This document shows, piece after piece, positions 15,203-24,087 of a DNA stretch of 64,000 nt (position 1 is its first letter; every line of letters begins with the position of its first letter). Origin of the DNA: DATMQA01 sp035566895 (GTDB lineage Bacteria; Verrucomicrobiota; Verrucomicrobiia; Limisphaerales; UBA8199). Both the position numbers and the translations under genes were made by a program. The notes under the pieces were generated by a model. It saw nothing but the letters and a program-made list of their open reading frames with translations. It was not told the DNA's origin and did not search any database. The stretch spans positions 1-64,000 of the forward strand of contig DATMQA010000152.1 in NCBI GenBank assembly GCA_035566895.1, given 5' to 3'.

Positions 15203-15616
15203 TTAAGATGCCTCACGGGTCTCATTGGCTTTCTTTCGCTCCTCGAACACCTCGACCCGCTCCTGTACCAGTTCAATCAGTTCAGGCGGCGGGACCTGCA
15301 AATGATGCGCTTGCACCACCACCTGATCCACCTCCTCGGTCAAAAGTTTGCGCCGCACTTCTTTTTTGAGCGGCGAATTGTTCGGCCTGATAAAGCAGCC
15401 TTTGCCGGGAATCGTTTCGATGACCCCCTGGTTTTCCAATTCCGAATAGGCTTTGGCGATCGTATTGCGATTGACCCGCAATTCCTCGGCCAGCGGGCGG
15501 ATGGAGGGCAGGGGCTCGCCGGCGTGCATGGAGCCGGCGGCGGCGGCAGCCTTGACCTGGTCCACGACCTGGAGGTAGACGGGCTTGCCGGACTTGTAAT
15601 TGATCTGCAAGAGCAT
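15203..15616 (-). CDS. GntR-family transcriptional regulator, YtrA subfamily
   Basis: 137 residues. A winged HTH occupies residues 8-75 (KPVYLQVVDQVKAAAAAG, then PLPSIRPLAEELRVNRNTIAKAY, cut here, then ELENQGVIETIPGKGCFI). A short helical tail replaces the large effector domain of other GntR types, which is the YtrA pattern. Such regulators normally repress their own operon with an ABC exporter, and here the ATPase and permease genes follow on the same strand. Upstream (15617-15720) is AT-richer DNA where its operator should lie; I could not define a palindrome with confidence. Ligand unknown. Confidence 0.9.
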   Translation of the reverse strand: MLLQINYKSGKPVYLQVVDQVKAAAAAGSMHAGEPLPSIRPLAEELRVNRNTIAKAYSELENQGVIETIPGKGCFIRPNNSPLKKEVRRKLLTEEVDQVVVQAHHLQVPPPELIELVQERVEVFEERKKANETREAS

Positions 15617-15737
15617 GGCGCCTAAGTACTGTCATAGGACAATAGGACGGTGACGCAACCCTGTCAATAGCCTTTTTCATTTGCAACCCAAGTTGAGCTT
15701 TGATGGGGCTTTGGAGGCATGAATGGGTGGAAAAAAA

Positions 15738-15820
15738 TATCTACCTGGATTTACCTGGACTTACCTGGACTTCAGGGTTTTTAACGTTCACTTAACCTGG
15801 ACTCCACCTGGACTTTGGGC
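15738..15820. repeat. Degenerate ACCTGGA repeat cluster in a 485-bp gene-free stretch
   Basis: Five copies of an ACCTGGA(C/T)T-like unit occur in tandem or near-tandem (ctacctggattt, acctggactt, acctggactt, acctggactc, acctggactt). The gap 15617-16101 otherwise holds nothing I can support; the frame at 15723-15941 is just a translation of these repeats. Confidence 0.75.
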
Positions 15821-16101
15821 TGAACGAGGAAGTGGGAAAAGGCCAGGGCGAGTTTATGCCGAACTGACCAAGCATAGGCCCCGGCCCTACTCCGAGACTG
15901 GAGAGCGTCCGCTGTATAAAATTCAACACTGGCACGCATAAAGCGACCCAGGAATAGAGACAGCGCCAGAAAGCGGCTAGTTTCTGTGCGTCAGCGGATG
16001 AATTTTGCTATTCTAATGGACGAAATTACCAGCCCTGCGAGATTTCGGGTTGGCTCGTCCCGAGCGCAGAGAGAAGCGCGCGATGGTGTCGAGACCCCGG
16101 C

Positions 16102-17085
16102 TCAGCAACCTGCCTTTTGGACCCGGCGCCGGGCGCTCCTGAGCGCGCGATAACCGACCAACTTTCGCCGTTTCTCGTCCCATAATCGGAACGTGAACGA
16201 TTTCAAGCTGCCGAACAACGTCACCGGCTTGACGGTCTGGAAGAGCGGCTCGGCCCGGTGGCATTTCTCCAGGTTGTAATTGGGGATGCGCGGGCTCAGG
16301 TGGTGGATGTGATGAAAGCCGATATTGCCCGAAAACCATTGCAACACCTTCGGGAGTTTGTAGAACGAGCTGCCCTTCAAAGCCGCCGTGCTGTAATCCC
16401 AATCCTTTCCGCGCTCCCAATAAACGCCCTCGAACTGGTGCTGCACGTAGAACAACCACACCCCCGCCGAGCCGGCGACCATGAGCACAACCATTTGCAG
16501 CGGCAAATACGCCTTCCAGCCGAAGGCCCAGCACATTCCCGCAGCCATGGCCACCACCGCCAGGTTGGTCAAGGCCACCGAGTGCCGCTCGCGCCGGGGC
16601 GCTTTTGCCGCGGGAAATCGCTGCTTGATCAAAAACAAGAAAGCCGGGGCCAGGCCGAACAAAATGACCGGGTTGCGCGCCAGCCGATAGGCGAAGCGTT
16701 TCCAGCGGGAGGCCTCGAGGTATTCCTGGACCGTCAGGGTCCACATGTCGCCCTTGCCGCGGCGGTCCAGGTCGCCCGAGGTGGCATGGTGGAGGGCATG
16801 TTCCCAACGCCAATGATAATAAGGCGTGAAGGTGAGCACGCCGGTAATGAAACCCAGGATTCCATTGGCCCTTTCAGAGGGAAAAAACGAACCATGGCCG
16901 CAGTCGTGGAAGATGATGAAGACCCGGACCAGGAACGCCCCCGCCAAAACCGCCAGAGGCAGCGCCAGCCACACCGAGACCGAGAGGCTGAGATACATTA
17001 AGAACCAGAGCGCGGTGTAAGGAACCAGCGTATTGATCAATTGCCAAATTCCAGGCCACACCGCCGCCTTCTGGTACTTGGCCAC
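16102..17085 (-). CDS. Membrane fatty acid desaturase
   Basis: 327 residues. Three His boxes of the membrane di-iron desaturases are present: HDCGH at 60-64, HALHH at 96-100, and HHIHHL near residue 260. They are spaced by hydrophobic segments forming about four membrane helices. The enzyme introduces double bonds into acyl chains of membrane lipids using electrons from a ferredoxin or cytochrome. Desaturases of this class are commonly cold-induced, which adapts membrane fluidity. Its 5' leader (17151-17213) resembles that of the neighbouring RRM-protein gene, so the two may share regulation. Positional specificity cannot be read from sequence; delta-12-like is plausible. Confidence 0.9.
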   Translation of the reverse strand: MAKYQKAAVWPGIWQLINTLVPYTALWFLMYLSLSVSVWLALPLAVLAGAFLVRVFIIFHDCGHGSFFPSERANGILGFITGVLTFTPYYHWRWEHALHHATSGDLDRRGKGDMWTLTVQEYLEASRWKRFAYRLARNPVILFGLAPAFLFLIKQRFPAAKAPRRERHSVALTNLAVVAMAAGMCWAFGWKAYLPLQMVVLMVAGSAGVWLFYVQHQFEGVYWERGKDWDYSTAALKGSSFYKLPKVLQWFSGNIGFHHIHHLSPRIPNYNLEKCHRAEPLFQTVKPVTLFGSLKSFTFRLWDEKRRKLVGYRALRSARRRVQKAGC

Positions 17086-17150
17086 AATTTCTTTCCAGGC
17101 TGGTGCGTTGATGATTTCTTTCTATTAGACGGGGTGCTTTTCTTCAGACC

Positions 17151-17213
17151 GTTCCCGAACGCCGGGTTTCAAATCATCAATGAAGATTCAACTGAAGATT
17201 CACCGGATCTTGA
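17151..17213 (-). promoter_or_regulatory. Candidate cis-regulatory leader, copy A (desaturase)
   Basis: On the minus strand this region contains TGATGATTTGAAACCCG followed by a short loop and CGGGAAC, forming a small CCCG/CGGG hairpin about 66 nt before the desaturase start. The same block occurs before the RRM gene (copy B) with changes mainly in the loop. It may be a structured 5' UTR or operator. Confidence 0.6.
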
Positions 17214-17327
17214 AAAGCCAACAGATCATCTAAGTGCCAGTACAGAGTGACACAAAGGCCGCCGAAAGCAAGCAAAGAAAAAAGGCGTGAGGCCATGGGC
17301 CCCACGCCTGGTTTGAAATGCGTTGGT

Positions 17328-17636
17328 CTAGTAGCGCTGGCTGTGCTCACGCCGGGCGCCGCCGCCGTAGCCGCCGGAGCTGCGCTCTTCCCTCGGACGC
17401 GCCTCGTTGACGGTCAGATTGCGTCCGTTCACCAGCGCCCCGTTCATAGCCGCGATGGCCTTCTGCGCCTCTTCGGCCGAGCTCATGGTGACGAATCCAA
17501 ACCCGCGCGGACGGCCCGTCGAGCGGTCCATCAGCAGGTTGGCCTCGACGACGGTGCCATGCGCGGCAAAGGCGTCCTGGAGATCGTTTTCGGTGGTTTC
17601 GAACGAAACGTTCCCGACGAATAATTTTGTGTTCAT
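17328..17636 (-). CDS. Single-RRM RNA-binding protein
   Basis: 102 residues. One RNA recognition motif: RNP-2 KLFVGNVS at 4-11 and RNP-1 RGFGFVTM at 44-51, then a short Gly/Arg/Ser-rich tail (RSSGGYGGGARREHSQRY). Bacterial proteins of this type, best studied as Rbp proteins in cyanobacteria, bind RNA and are often induced by cold. Size and tail fit that family exactly. The gene lies directly upstream of the desaturase gene on the same strand, with 242 nt between, and carries a related leader. A shared response to low temperature is the simplest reading. Confidence 0.94.
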   Translation of the reverse strand: MNTKLFVGNVSFETTENDLQDAFAAHGTVVEANLLMDRSTGRPRGFGFVTMSSAEEAQKAIAAMNGALVNGRNLTVNEARPREERSSGGYGGGARREHSQRY

Positions 17637-17679
17637 ATGATGTTTTACTGTCCCTAGTGTTCCCTGCTCTCTCCAAACT

Positions 17680-17740
17680 GTTCCCGACCTTCGGGTTTCA
17701 AATCATCACTGAACGGAAGTTCACCTGAGGATTTACCATG
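17680..17740 (-). promoter_or_regulatory. Candidate cis-regulatory leader, copy B (RRM gene)
   Basis: Related to copy A over about 60 nt. A 17-nt identical core (TGATGATTTGAAACCCG) is followed by a CCCGA-AGG-TCGGG hairpin. It sits 44 nt before the RRM start codon. Loop bases differ between copies while the stem ends are kept. Confidence 0.6.
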
Positions 17741-17805
17741 TCCTGGAAGCGACAAGCTATCTATTAGACTGCGGTCACAATGCCTTGCCCTTGGCGAATA
17801 GCAAG

Positions 17806-17837
17806 GATTATTTCCATGATTATTTCCATGATTATTC
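17806..17837. repeat. GATTATTTCCAT tandem repeat
   Basis: Two exact 12-bp copies plus a partial third, upstream of the RRM leader. The rest of the gene-free stretch 17741-18123 shows nothing further that I can support. Confidence 0.8.
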
Positions 17838-18123
17838 TCGGAATGGTGCGCGACCGACTCTTCGAGCGGCTTGGCACCTCCCACTTCGGTGCACTTCGGC
17901 GGGGTATGGAGTGCCGAGGGAGGGGCGGACCGCGACCGGTTTTATGGTTTTATCACTGACACCTCTCGAGCCCGCGCCGCTGCGAACGCCCTTGAAGCTC
18001 CTTTGGCAGAAACGCTTTTCTGGCGAGGTTTTTCCTAGTTGGCAAGGCAGTTGGCCGCCTGGAATCATTACCGATAAAACGCCTAAAAGGCATAACTCCT
18101 GCTGTCTTTGACTCGCAATTGCA

Positions 18124-18618
18124 ATGAAACAGCTCGATTTCTATTGGCATATCTATCGGCGAGACCAGATAAAACCCGAGCTTCGGGGGAACCTGGTCTA
18201 TCTCCTCCAAATTCCCGCCACCCTGGGGACTCCGGTCGTTCGGCATGTATTCGACCCGCGCGGCGTGGATTTCCCGGCCAGCCCTGGGCGCCGGTTCGCG
18301 GCGGGATTGGTCAAAAATCAGCACCATGGCATTCTCTATGACGGCGTGAGCAAGGCCGCGGTCTGTGATCTCAGGCTCGAGGACCCGAAATTATCCAAAG
18401 CCGACCCCCGGTTTGCCTTTTACAATCGCGAAGTGGTCTGCAAATCACGTGATTTCTTCCTAATCGACCCGGTGGCCGGCCTCGAAACCATGCCAGACCA
18501 CACGGTCCGCCTGCTCTGCGGCCAAAATGCGATTTTGGAGAAGTGGAACCAACCGAGGATATCAGAGTTCGTGTGGCCAGGAACGACGCTCCAGGCTAGC
18601 CGGAGTCGAGCCGCCTGA
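18124..18618 (+). CDS. Hypothetical protein
   Basis: 164 residues, starting MKQLDFYWHIYRRDQIK, with no signal peptide or membrane segment. Composition is that of a folded cytosolic protein, with mixed beta and alpha segments (NLVYLLQIPATLGTPVVRHV, AAVCDLRLEDPKLSKADPRF). I do not recognise the family. The start ATG has no clear Shine-Dalgarno sequence. It converges with the GH51-type gene and has no obvious operon partner, so context gives no function. Codon composition matches neighbouring genes and there is no better frame on the other strand, which supports it as real. Confidence 0.55.
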   Translation: MKQLDFYWHIYRRDQIKPELRGNLVYLLQIPATLGTPVVRHVFDPRGVDFPASPGRRFAAGLVKNQHHGILYDGVSKAAVCDLRLEDPKLSKADPRFAFYNREVVCKSRDFFLIDPVAGLETMPDHTVRLLCGQNAILEKWNQPRISEFVWPGTTLQASRSRAA

Positions 18619-18698
18619 CGGTGTTCCCTCTCCCGCACCAACATTAAGCCATCGCAGGCTCATTTCTCCGTTATCTCCGGTTCAACCCCGCTCCCAGA

Positions 18699-21224
18699 TC
18701 AGCGTTCGAGCTTCGCCGTTCCGCTCACGCCTTCGAACCGCATCACCGTGAACGAATACGCCGGGAAAGAGTAATCGGCCCCGCCCTCCTTCCACAGTCC
18801 CTTCCATTCGCTTTCCCGGGGCCTGATGTGGTCCGGCTGCTCGGGCGTGTTAATGCAATCCCAATCGCCCGCCAGCACCGTCACGCGCGCAGGGATTTTA
18901 CCAGGCCTGAATCCTTCCATCACGATACGGGCCGGCACGGCAACCCGGCCCACATTCACCACCCGCAACACCAGCGCGTTGCCATCGTCAGTTCGGCTGG
19001 CCGCAACGTCGAGCGCGGTCCCCAGACCTCCGACTTCAGTTTCCACCGCCAGGGGCAGGTAATATCGCGAACACATCTGCGTGACGTAATACGGCGGCTG
19101 CGCCCAGACCTGCGACGGCGAGAGGAACAGCAGACCCTGGTTCCACCCGTTGTCATTTTGGCGATTCGGCTGGAGACAATTGGCCGAGCACGCGATAGCG
19201 ACACGCTCGCCGAGCCCTTGAAGCTGGTTGATGGCGCAGGCGTTGGCCAGCGCGCGCTTGAGCGCGTGGTTGCCCGCGTTGAACTCGAAAATCGCCACTT
19301 TGTATTTGGCGCCGGGAACCAGCTTGCCCAGTTGCTCGATGAAAGTGCGCACCCCCGGCAGACCGTTCGGCGCCGGCGGATGCTCCGTCCCGATGTGGAC
19401 ATCGAACCAGACCTCGCGCCCGTGCGCGCGGGCCAGCTCGAGAATCTTTCTGTGCGCCGCCAGCGACCTAATCAACGGCGCGCCGGTAAAGCTGTACGGG
19501 TCGCTGATAGCCTTGTCGTAAGCGAAATCGCCCACCACCAGAATGATTTTCGGGTCTCGAGCCCAAATGGCTTCCGCCAGCGGTTTGAACTTCTGCCAGT
19601 ACGTTTCATTGACGGCCTCCTCGTTGCCGAGCTCGAGGTATTTGAGCCCATACGGAGGGCGATGCCCGTCCCGGGCGCGCCAGCGGCCCCACTGGCTTTT
19701 GGCCGACCCATTGGAATACTCCATGAAATCGGCCATGTCCTGCGGTGATTCGCCCAGGTTCACCGCCGGGATGCCCAGAAAGCCCGCTGCTTCGCAGAAA
19801 TTCAGGAAATCGAAAATACCCCAGCCGTTCGACGAATGCGGATACCAGGTGCCGTGATAGGGGGGACGCCGCTCAGCCGGCCCGATCATTTTCTTCCACC
19901 GATACTCCGGCTCATTGACCATCGAACCGCCGTAGCGCAGCACCGTCAGGCCCTGGGCGACGAGCGCCTCGGCCACGTCCTCCCGCACCGGCAAGCCTTT
20001 GAACCGCCCCCACGTGCCCGGCTGCAGCAAAGCGTAACCAAAACAGACCGAGCCCGGATTCTTCAGTTTAATCGCGAACCGGCCCTCCTTGTCGGAAGCA
20101 GCCGGCGTGAGGGTGAAACTCATTCGTTGCCACTGCCCGCTCTTGACTTTGACGCGCGCCTCGGCGTACGACCTGGACCCGTCGGCGCTTTCCATCGCCA
20201 GGAACACATCGGCCGGCTTTTCCGCCCGCAGCCAAATATGACCTTCGTAAGGCTTGCCCTGGACAAGATTCATACCCCACCGGTTGAGGCCCTGGTTTTC
20301 GATGCCAACTTCACCCGCACCCTCCTTGAAAGTCAGGCGCTGGCTTTGGCGCCCGATGAAGGGTTCTTGTGTTTCGAGCGCGAACTCCCCTGCCGCCGAC
20401 CCGCGACAAAACCCTCGCCACATGCTGCTGATAGCTCCCGAGGCCTCGGTCTGGTTCGCCTCGAAAGGCAATTCCCTTGGCTGGCCATCCTGTTTGACGT
20501 AAAAATTCCGAAATCGGGCTTCGCGCTGCCACGTCCGCAGGCCCACCCGCCCGCCGGTCAAGGGATGCTCCCGGTCTTCCCAGGTGAGGAGGCTCTTGCC
20601 GTTGGCGATTACTTCGAGCGACTTGGTGTCCAGCCGCGCCACTAACGGCACCCATTGATTGGTCGGCACTTCGCACGCCACCGTTCGAATCGGCTCCCAA
20701 TTTTGCCGATGCCGGCCCAGCACCAGGCGGCCTGACGATTCCAGGGCGACTTCGTACCCGGAGAATTTGTCGGGCCCGATACCCGGTTCGCTGACGTTGA
20801 TGATGAGTCCGGCATTGCCGCCTTTTTGTTCAGGCAACAGCACCTCCACCCCAACTTCGTTCGCGGTCTGCGCGTCCTGGCTTGCACCCGTCAGTTGCAG
20901 CCCGTTCGCGATGAGTTTTGGGCCCTCGCCGGCCTCGGCCCAAAGCACGCCCTCTTTCGCCTCCCAAATCCCACCGTAGGCGGTGAACCCTTTGAGCGGG
21001 ATCGCTGGCGCCGGCTCCTGAAAACTCTCGCCAAAGATCATTTGGCTGTAGAGCCCGCCATAAATCTCGTGGTTCACATCCTCGATGCACGCGCCAGTCA
21101 GGAACCGGCTCACGCGGTGCGTAACTATGTCCGCATGAACGACGATGTGCGCCTCCTGGGCCGAGCCCATAGTGTACCCGAGACACAGAACCACGACGAA
21201 ACCGACGAGCCTTTTCCAATGCAT
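18699..21224 (-). CDS. Exported GH51-type alpha-L-arabinofuranosidase with an inserted lectin-like domain
   Basis: 841 residues from the ATG at 21224, which gives a clean Sec signal (MHWKRLVGFVVVLCLGYTMGSAQ). The N-terminal segment (HRVSRFLTGACIEDVNHEIYG, split by the signal boundary rules here) is typical of GH51. Residues about 90-250 resemble a concanavalin-like/DUF1080 insert (FRNFYV), followed by a CBM4/9-like stretch. The barrel holds the acid/base Glu535 in LELGNEEAV and a probable nucleophile Glu647 in IFEFNAGNH. It would release arabinose from arabinan or arabinoxylan outside the cytoplasm. The region fits with the pectin and xylose genes elsewhere in the window. The longer frame to 21278 is not needed. 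Confidence 0.87.
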   Translation of the reverse strand: MHWKRLVGFVVVLCLGYTMGSAQEAHIVVHADIVTHRVSRFLTGACIEDVNHEIYGGLYSQMIFGESFQEPAPAIPLKGFTAYGGIWEAKEGVLWAEAGEGPKLIANGLQLTGASQDAQTANEVGVEVLLPEQKGGNAGLIINVSEPGIGPDKFSGYEVALESSGRLVLGRHRQNWEPIRTVACEVPTNQWVPLVARLDTKSLEVIANGKSLLTWEDREHPLTGGRVGLRTWQREARFRNFYVKQDGQPRELPFEANQTEASGAISSMWRGFCRGSAAGEFALETQEPFIGRQSQRLTFKEGAGEVGIENQGLNRWGMNLVQGKPYEGHIWLRAEKPADVFLAMESADGSRSYAEARVKVKSGQWQRMSFTLTPAASDKEGRFAIKLKNPGSVCFGYALLQPGTWGRFKGLPVREDVAEALVAQGLTVLRYGGSMVNEPEYRWKKMIGPAERRPPYHGTWYPHSSNGWGIFDFLNFCEAAGFLGIPAVNLGESPQDMADFMEYSNGSAKSQWGRWRARDGHRPPYGLKYLELGNEEAVNETYWQKFKPLAEAIWARDPKIILVVGDFAYDKAISDPYSFTGAPLIRSLAAHRKILELARAHGREVWFDVHIGTEHPPAPNGLPGVRTFIEQLGKLVPGAKYKVAIFEFNAGNHALKRALANACAINQLQGLGERVAIACSANCLQPNRQNDNGWNQGLLFLSPSQVWAQPPYYVTQMCSRYYLPLAVETEVGGLGTALDVAASRTDDGNALVLRVVNVGRVAVPARIVMEGFRPGKIPARVTVLAGDWDCINTPEQPDHIRPRESEWKGLWKEGGADYSFPAYSFTVMRFEGVSGTAKLER

Positions 21225-21312
21225 GGAGTTGAGGCTAGCAACCCTGTGGAATCGCAGCAAACACCGACGAGGCGGCACCAGCTTACGCGGTCCCCAAAGA
21301 AACTGAGATCCG

Positions 21313-22008
21313 CTAAAGCGCCAGCTTATAACCCACCCCGTGCACCGTCAGCAGGTGCTTGGGAGCGTCGCCGTTGTCGCCCAGTTTTTTTCGCAACTGA
21401 ACGATCACCTGGTCGAGCGTGCGGGTCGTGCCGTAATAATTATATCCCCATACCTCGTTGAGCAGACGGTCACGCGAGAGGACTTCGCCGGGATGGGTGT
21501 GGAAAAACTGCAACAGTTTCAATTCCCTGGCGGTGAGTTCTTCGGCGGCGCGCCCCCGCCTGATTTGAAAGGTTTTTGGGTCGATGACCGCCGCGCCGAT
21601 TTCGAAGGGAACCTGAGCCTCGGGCGAGCCATCTGGAGAGGCCCCAGTCCGGCGAAGCAACGCGTGGATCCGGGCCAACAACTCCCGAACCCCAAAAGGT
21701 TTAGTGACGTAATCGTCGGCGCCAAGATCGAGACCAACGACCTTGTCGAGCTCCTGGCTTTTGGCGGTGAGCATCAGGACCGGAGTCGAAACTTTCCGGG
21801 CGCGCAGTTGTTTGCAGATGTCAAATCCGCTCAGCCCGGGCAACATCACGTCCAGCACGATGAGCGCCGGACGGTGCTTGCTCACGGCCTCGACCGCCTG
21901 GTCGCCCCGATTGCACACCGCCACCTCCAGGCCATCGCTCTTCAGTACCTCCTCCAACCCGAGCAAGATGTGGGGGTCATCTTCAACGACTAAAATTTTC
22001 GTCTTCAT
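21313..22008 (-). CDS. OmpR-family response regulator
   Basis: 231 residues. The receiver has acidic residues ED at 9-11, phospho-acceptor Asp53 (VLDVMLPG) and Lys103 (YVTKPFG). The C-terminal winged helix covers about residues 130-231 (LTARELKLLQFFHTHPGEVL, then RDRLLNEVWGY and TLDQVIVQLRKKLGD). It acts as a DNA-binding transcription factor when phosphorylated by the sensor kinase encoded 4 nt upstream on the same strand. Targets are unknown. The adjacent GH51-type gene and the exported unknown protein are candidates by proximity. Confidence 0.94.
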   Translation of the reverse strand: MKTKILVVEDDPHILLGLEEVLKSDGLEVAVCNRGDQAVEAVSKHRPALIVLDVMLPGLSGFDICKQLRARKVSTPVLMLTAKSQELDKVVGLDLGADDYVTKPFGVRELLARIHALLRRTGASPDGSPEAQVPFEIGAAVIDPKTFQIRRGRAAEELTARELKLLQFFHTHPGEVLSRDRLLNEVWGYNYYGTTRTLDQVIVQLRKKLGDNGDAPKHLLTVHGVGYKLAL

Positions 22009-22012
22009 TGGG

Positions 22013-23944
22013 TTAGGTCTTAGTTGTGCCTGGTTGTTCCGAGGTCAGGACAGGCAACCGCAAACTGAAGCAGCTTCCCCCGCCGTCCCGCGGTTCATAG
22101 ACCACCTCGCCCCCGTGCGCCTGGGCAATCTGGCGCGCCAGGGTCAGCCCGAGACCCGAACCTTGGATGCCGCTGCTCAGCGAGTCGTGCGCGCGGTAAA
22201 ATTTCTCGAAGATTTTCTCCTCGGAACCGCCGGGCACGCCCAGGCCGCGGTCCAGCACTTTGACTTCGACGTGGGGCAGGGGAGCGGTTTGCTGGCGAAC
22301 CTGCAAGACGATTTCCTTGCCATGGTCCGAATATTTCTCCGCGTTGGAGAGCAGGTTCACGAGCACCTGGGCCAGGGCGTCGCGGTCGCCATTGACCCAG
22401 ACCGGCGCTTCCGGCACATCACATTCGAATTGGAATCCGTTCGCTTCCAGATGCGGGCGGTAGGTGTCAGCCGTTTCGCGAACCAGGGCAGAGAGGTCAG
22501 CTCGTTGAAACTGGTACTTCTTTTCACCACGTTCAATCCGCGCGAAATCGAGCACGTTGTTGATCAGGCGCGTGAGGCGCGCGGCTTCGGCCGTGATGAT
22601 CGCCAGGTAAGAGCGCTGTTTGGCCGGCTCGAGCACCCGGCCCTCGGCCAGCAATTCAGAGAACATACGAATGGACGTCAGCGGTGTTTTCAGCTCGTGC
22701 GAGACGTTGCTGACGAAGTCAGTCTTCTGCCGCGCCAGGGTGAGCTGGCGGTTCAAATCGGTGACGATCAACCAGCTCCCCACGCCGATGGCGAGCACCA
22801 GCACGGTAATCAACAAGCCAAGGGTAAGCTTTAACGTGTGTGCGGACCGGGTGAGCTTGGCCGGGTCCAGCAGGTAAACGGCGATTTCCCAATGCGGCAA
22901 GGTCTCGCCGATTTCGGTAGCGACAAAGGGGCGCTTCCAGTTCGCGCGGAAATCGGGATGGGAGAGGGTCATGGGTTTGGCCGTATCATCGAGAAGGGCG
23001 AGGCAGATTTCATCGCGCAGCGCGGGTTCGACCTGTTGGGTGAGCGGACGCAAGTCTTCCTTCAGGTGTGCGAGGCTGAGTTGGGCGCCAAAGATAAGCT
23101 GCGTCTCGGATTGTTGTTGGGCAGCGGCTGAAGCCATTTTACCGGAGGCTTTCGAAACAGGGGATGAAGGTCGATACCAGAATAGCACGTTGAGCTTATT
23201 ATCCACGAACCGGGCGAGCGCGCCTTCGCTATCCTCACCGATGAGCTGGCGAAACTCGGCTTCGGAAGCAGCAATTTTTGACAACTGCTGCTGATTCTCG
23301 TCCGCGGCGCCGGATTTTTGAGGATAAACCGACTGCTGTTGCTGCGGGATGACGTTGCGGGCCTGTTGGCCCTTGCTCGAGAATCCGTAACGCTTGCTGT
23401 ACTCGGCATTGGCGTCGTTGGCCGAGAGCGAGGACGACTGCGAAAGCAGGTTCGCGGTTGAGTTGTTCGCGAAGGAATTGTTCGCGAAGGTATTCGCCCC
23501 GGAAGGGTTGAGGAGCTGCTTGGGATTCCAATAAACTTCGACGCTCTCCCGGTTGCCGAGGAAACGGCCGTTATCGGCGCAGAAGAGCCGGGCCTCGGGG
23601 CGGGCGTAAGGGGACGGCGCCAGAATGTCACCGGTCGCGGTCACTACAAAGCCAACCTCGGCCAGCGGCCAGTCTTTGCGCAACAGGTCGTCGAAGGTTT
23701 TGGCGATTTCCATCGAGTTGTTGTCGCTCAAAAGCGCCGCGACTTTCGCGGTGAAAGCGCGCTGGTCCTCGGCGAGGATGTCCTGGATGTCTTTGGCTTT
23801 GCCGTCAGCAATGCCCTGGTAAAGCAGCGATTGTTGTCGTTCCAGCAGGAATTGCTGATCGCGCAGGGAGCGCACGGCCAGCCAGGCCAACACCAGGCTG
23901 GGCACGAATACCGCAAGCACAAATACCAAGGCGACTTTTTTCAT
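22013..23944 (-). CDS. Membrane sensor histidine kinase
   Basis: 643 residues. One membrane helix at about 5-25, a large periplasmic sensor region to about residue 370, and a second helix (LLITVLVLAIGVGSWLIV). Then come the H-box with His416 (SNVSHELKTPL), N-box NLLSNAEKYS, G1 DRGLGVPG, F-box FEKFYRA and G2 GSGLGLTLARQIA. The sensor region contains an odd Asn/Ser/Ala-rich run (NTFANNSFANNSTANLL) encoded by short DNA repeats, and is not a known ligand domain to my eye. It forms a cotranscribed pair with the OmpR-type regulator that follows. Confidence 0.92.
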   Translation of the reverse strand: MKKVALVFVLAVFVPSLVLAWLAVRSLRDQQFLLERQQSLLYQGIADGKAKDIQDILAEDQRAFTAKVAALLSDNNSMEIAKTFDDLLRKDWPLAEVGFVVTATGDILAPSPYARPEARLFCADNGRFLGNRESVEVYWNPKQLLNPSGANTFANNSFANNSTANLLSQSSSLSANDANAEYSKRYGFSSKGQQARNVIPQQQQSVYPQKSGAADENQQQLSKIAASEAEFRQLIGEDSEGALARFVDNKLNVLFWYRPSSPVSKASGKMASAAAQQQSETQLIFGAQLSLAHLKEDLRPLTQQVEPALRDEICLALLDDTAKPMTLSHPDFRANWKRPFVATEIGETLPHWEIAVYLLDPAKLTRSAHTLKLTLGLLITVLVLAIGVGSWLIVTDLNRQLTLARQKTDFVSNVSHELKTPLTSIRMFSELLAEGRVLEPAKQRSYLAIITAEAARLTRLINNVLDFARIERGEKKYQFQRADLSALVRETADTYRPHLEANGFQFECDVPEAPVWVNGDRDALAQVLVNLLSNAEKYSDHGKEIVLQVRQQTAPLPHVEVKVLDRGLGVPGGSEEKIFEKFYRAHDSLSSGIQGSGLGLTLARQIAQAHGGEVVYEPRDGGGSCFSLRLPVLTSEQPGTTKT

Positions 23945-24048
23945 CTCAACCGCGGAAAACCGACGGGCTTATTCTGCCAAGCGTTGAAGGGAAAGGCGAT
24001 AGCATCTTGGGGTCGCCTGGCACAGGGGCGGCGGTCTGCGCCGGGTTT

Positions 24049-24074
24049 CCGGGGCCGCTAGCCTCCAGCCCCGG
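24049..24074. repeat. GC-rich hairpin CCGGGGC...GCCCCGG
   Basis: A perfect 7-bp stem with a 12-nt loop lies just past the stop of the minus-strand gene at 24088. There is no T-tract, so it is either a Rho-assisted end or a dispersed palindromic repeat. Confidence 0.55.
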
Positions 24075-24087
24075 CCGGGTGAAATGT

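Noticed and set aside
14965..15276. Short open frames over the type-2 inverted repeat (both strands)
   Set aside because: They consist of the palindrome read in different directions and overlap the end of gntR.
15723..15941. 72-residue plus-strand frame
   Set aside because: Encodes translated ACCTGGA repeats with no credible protein composition.
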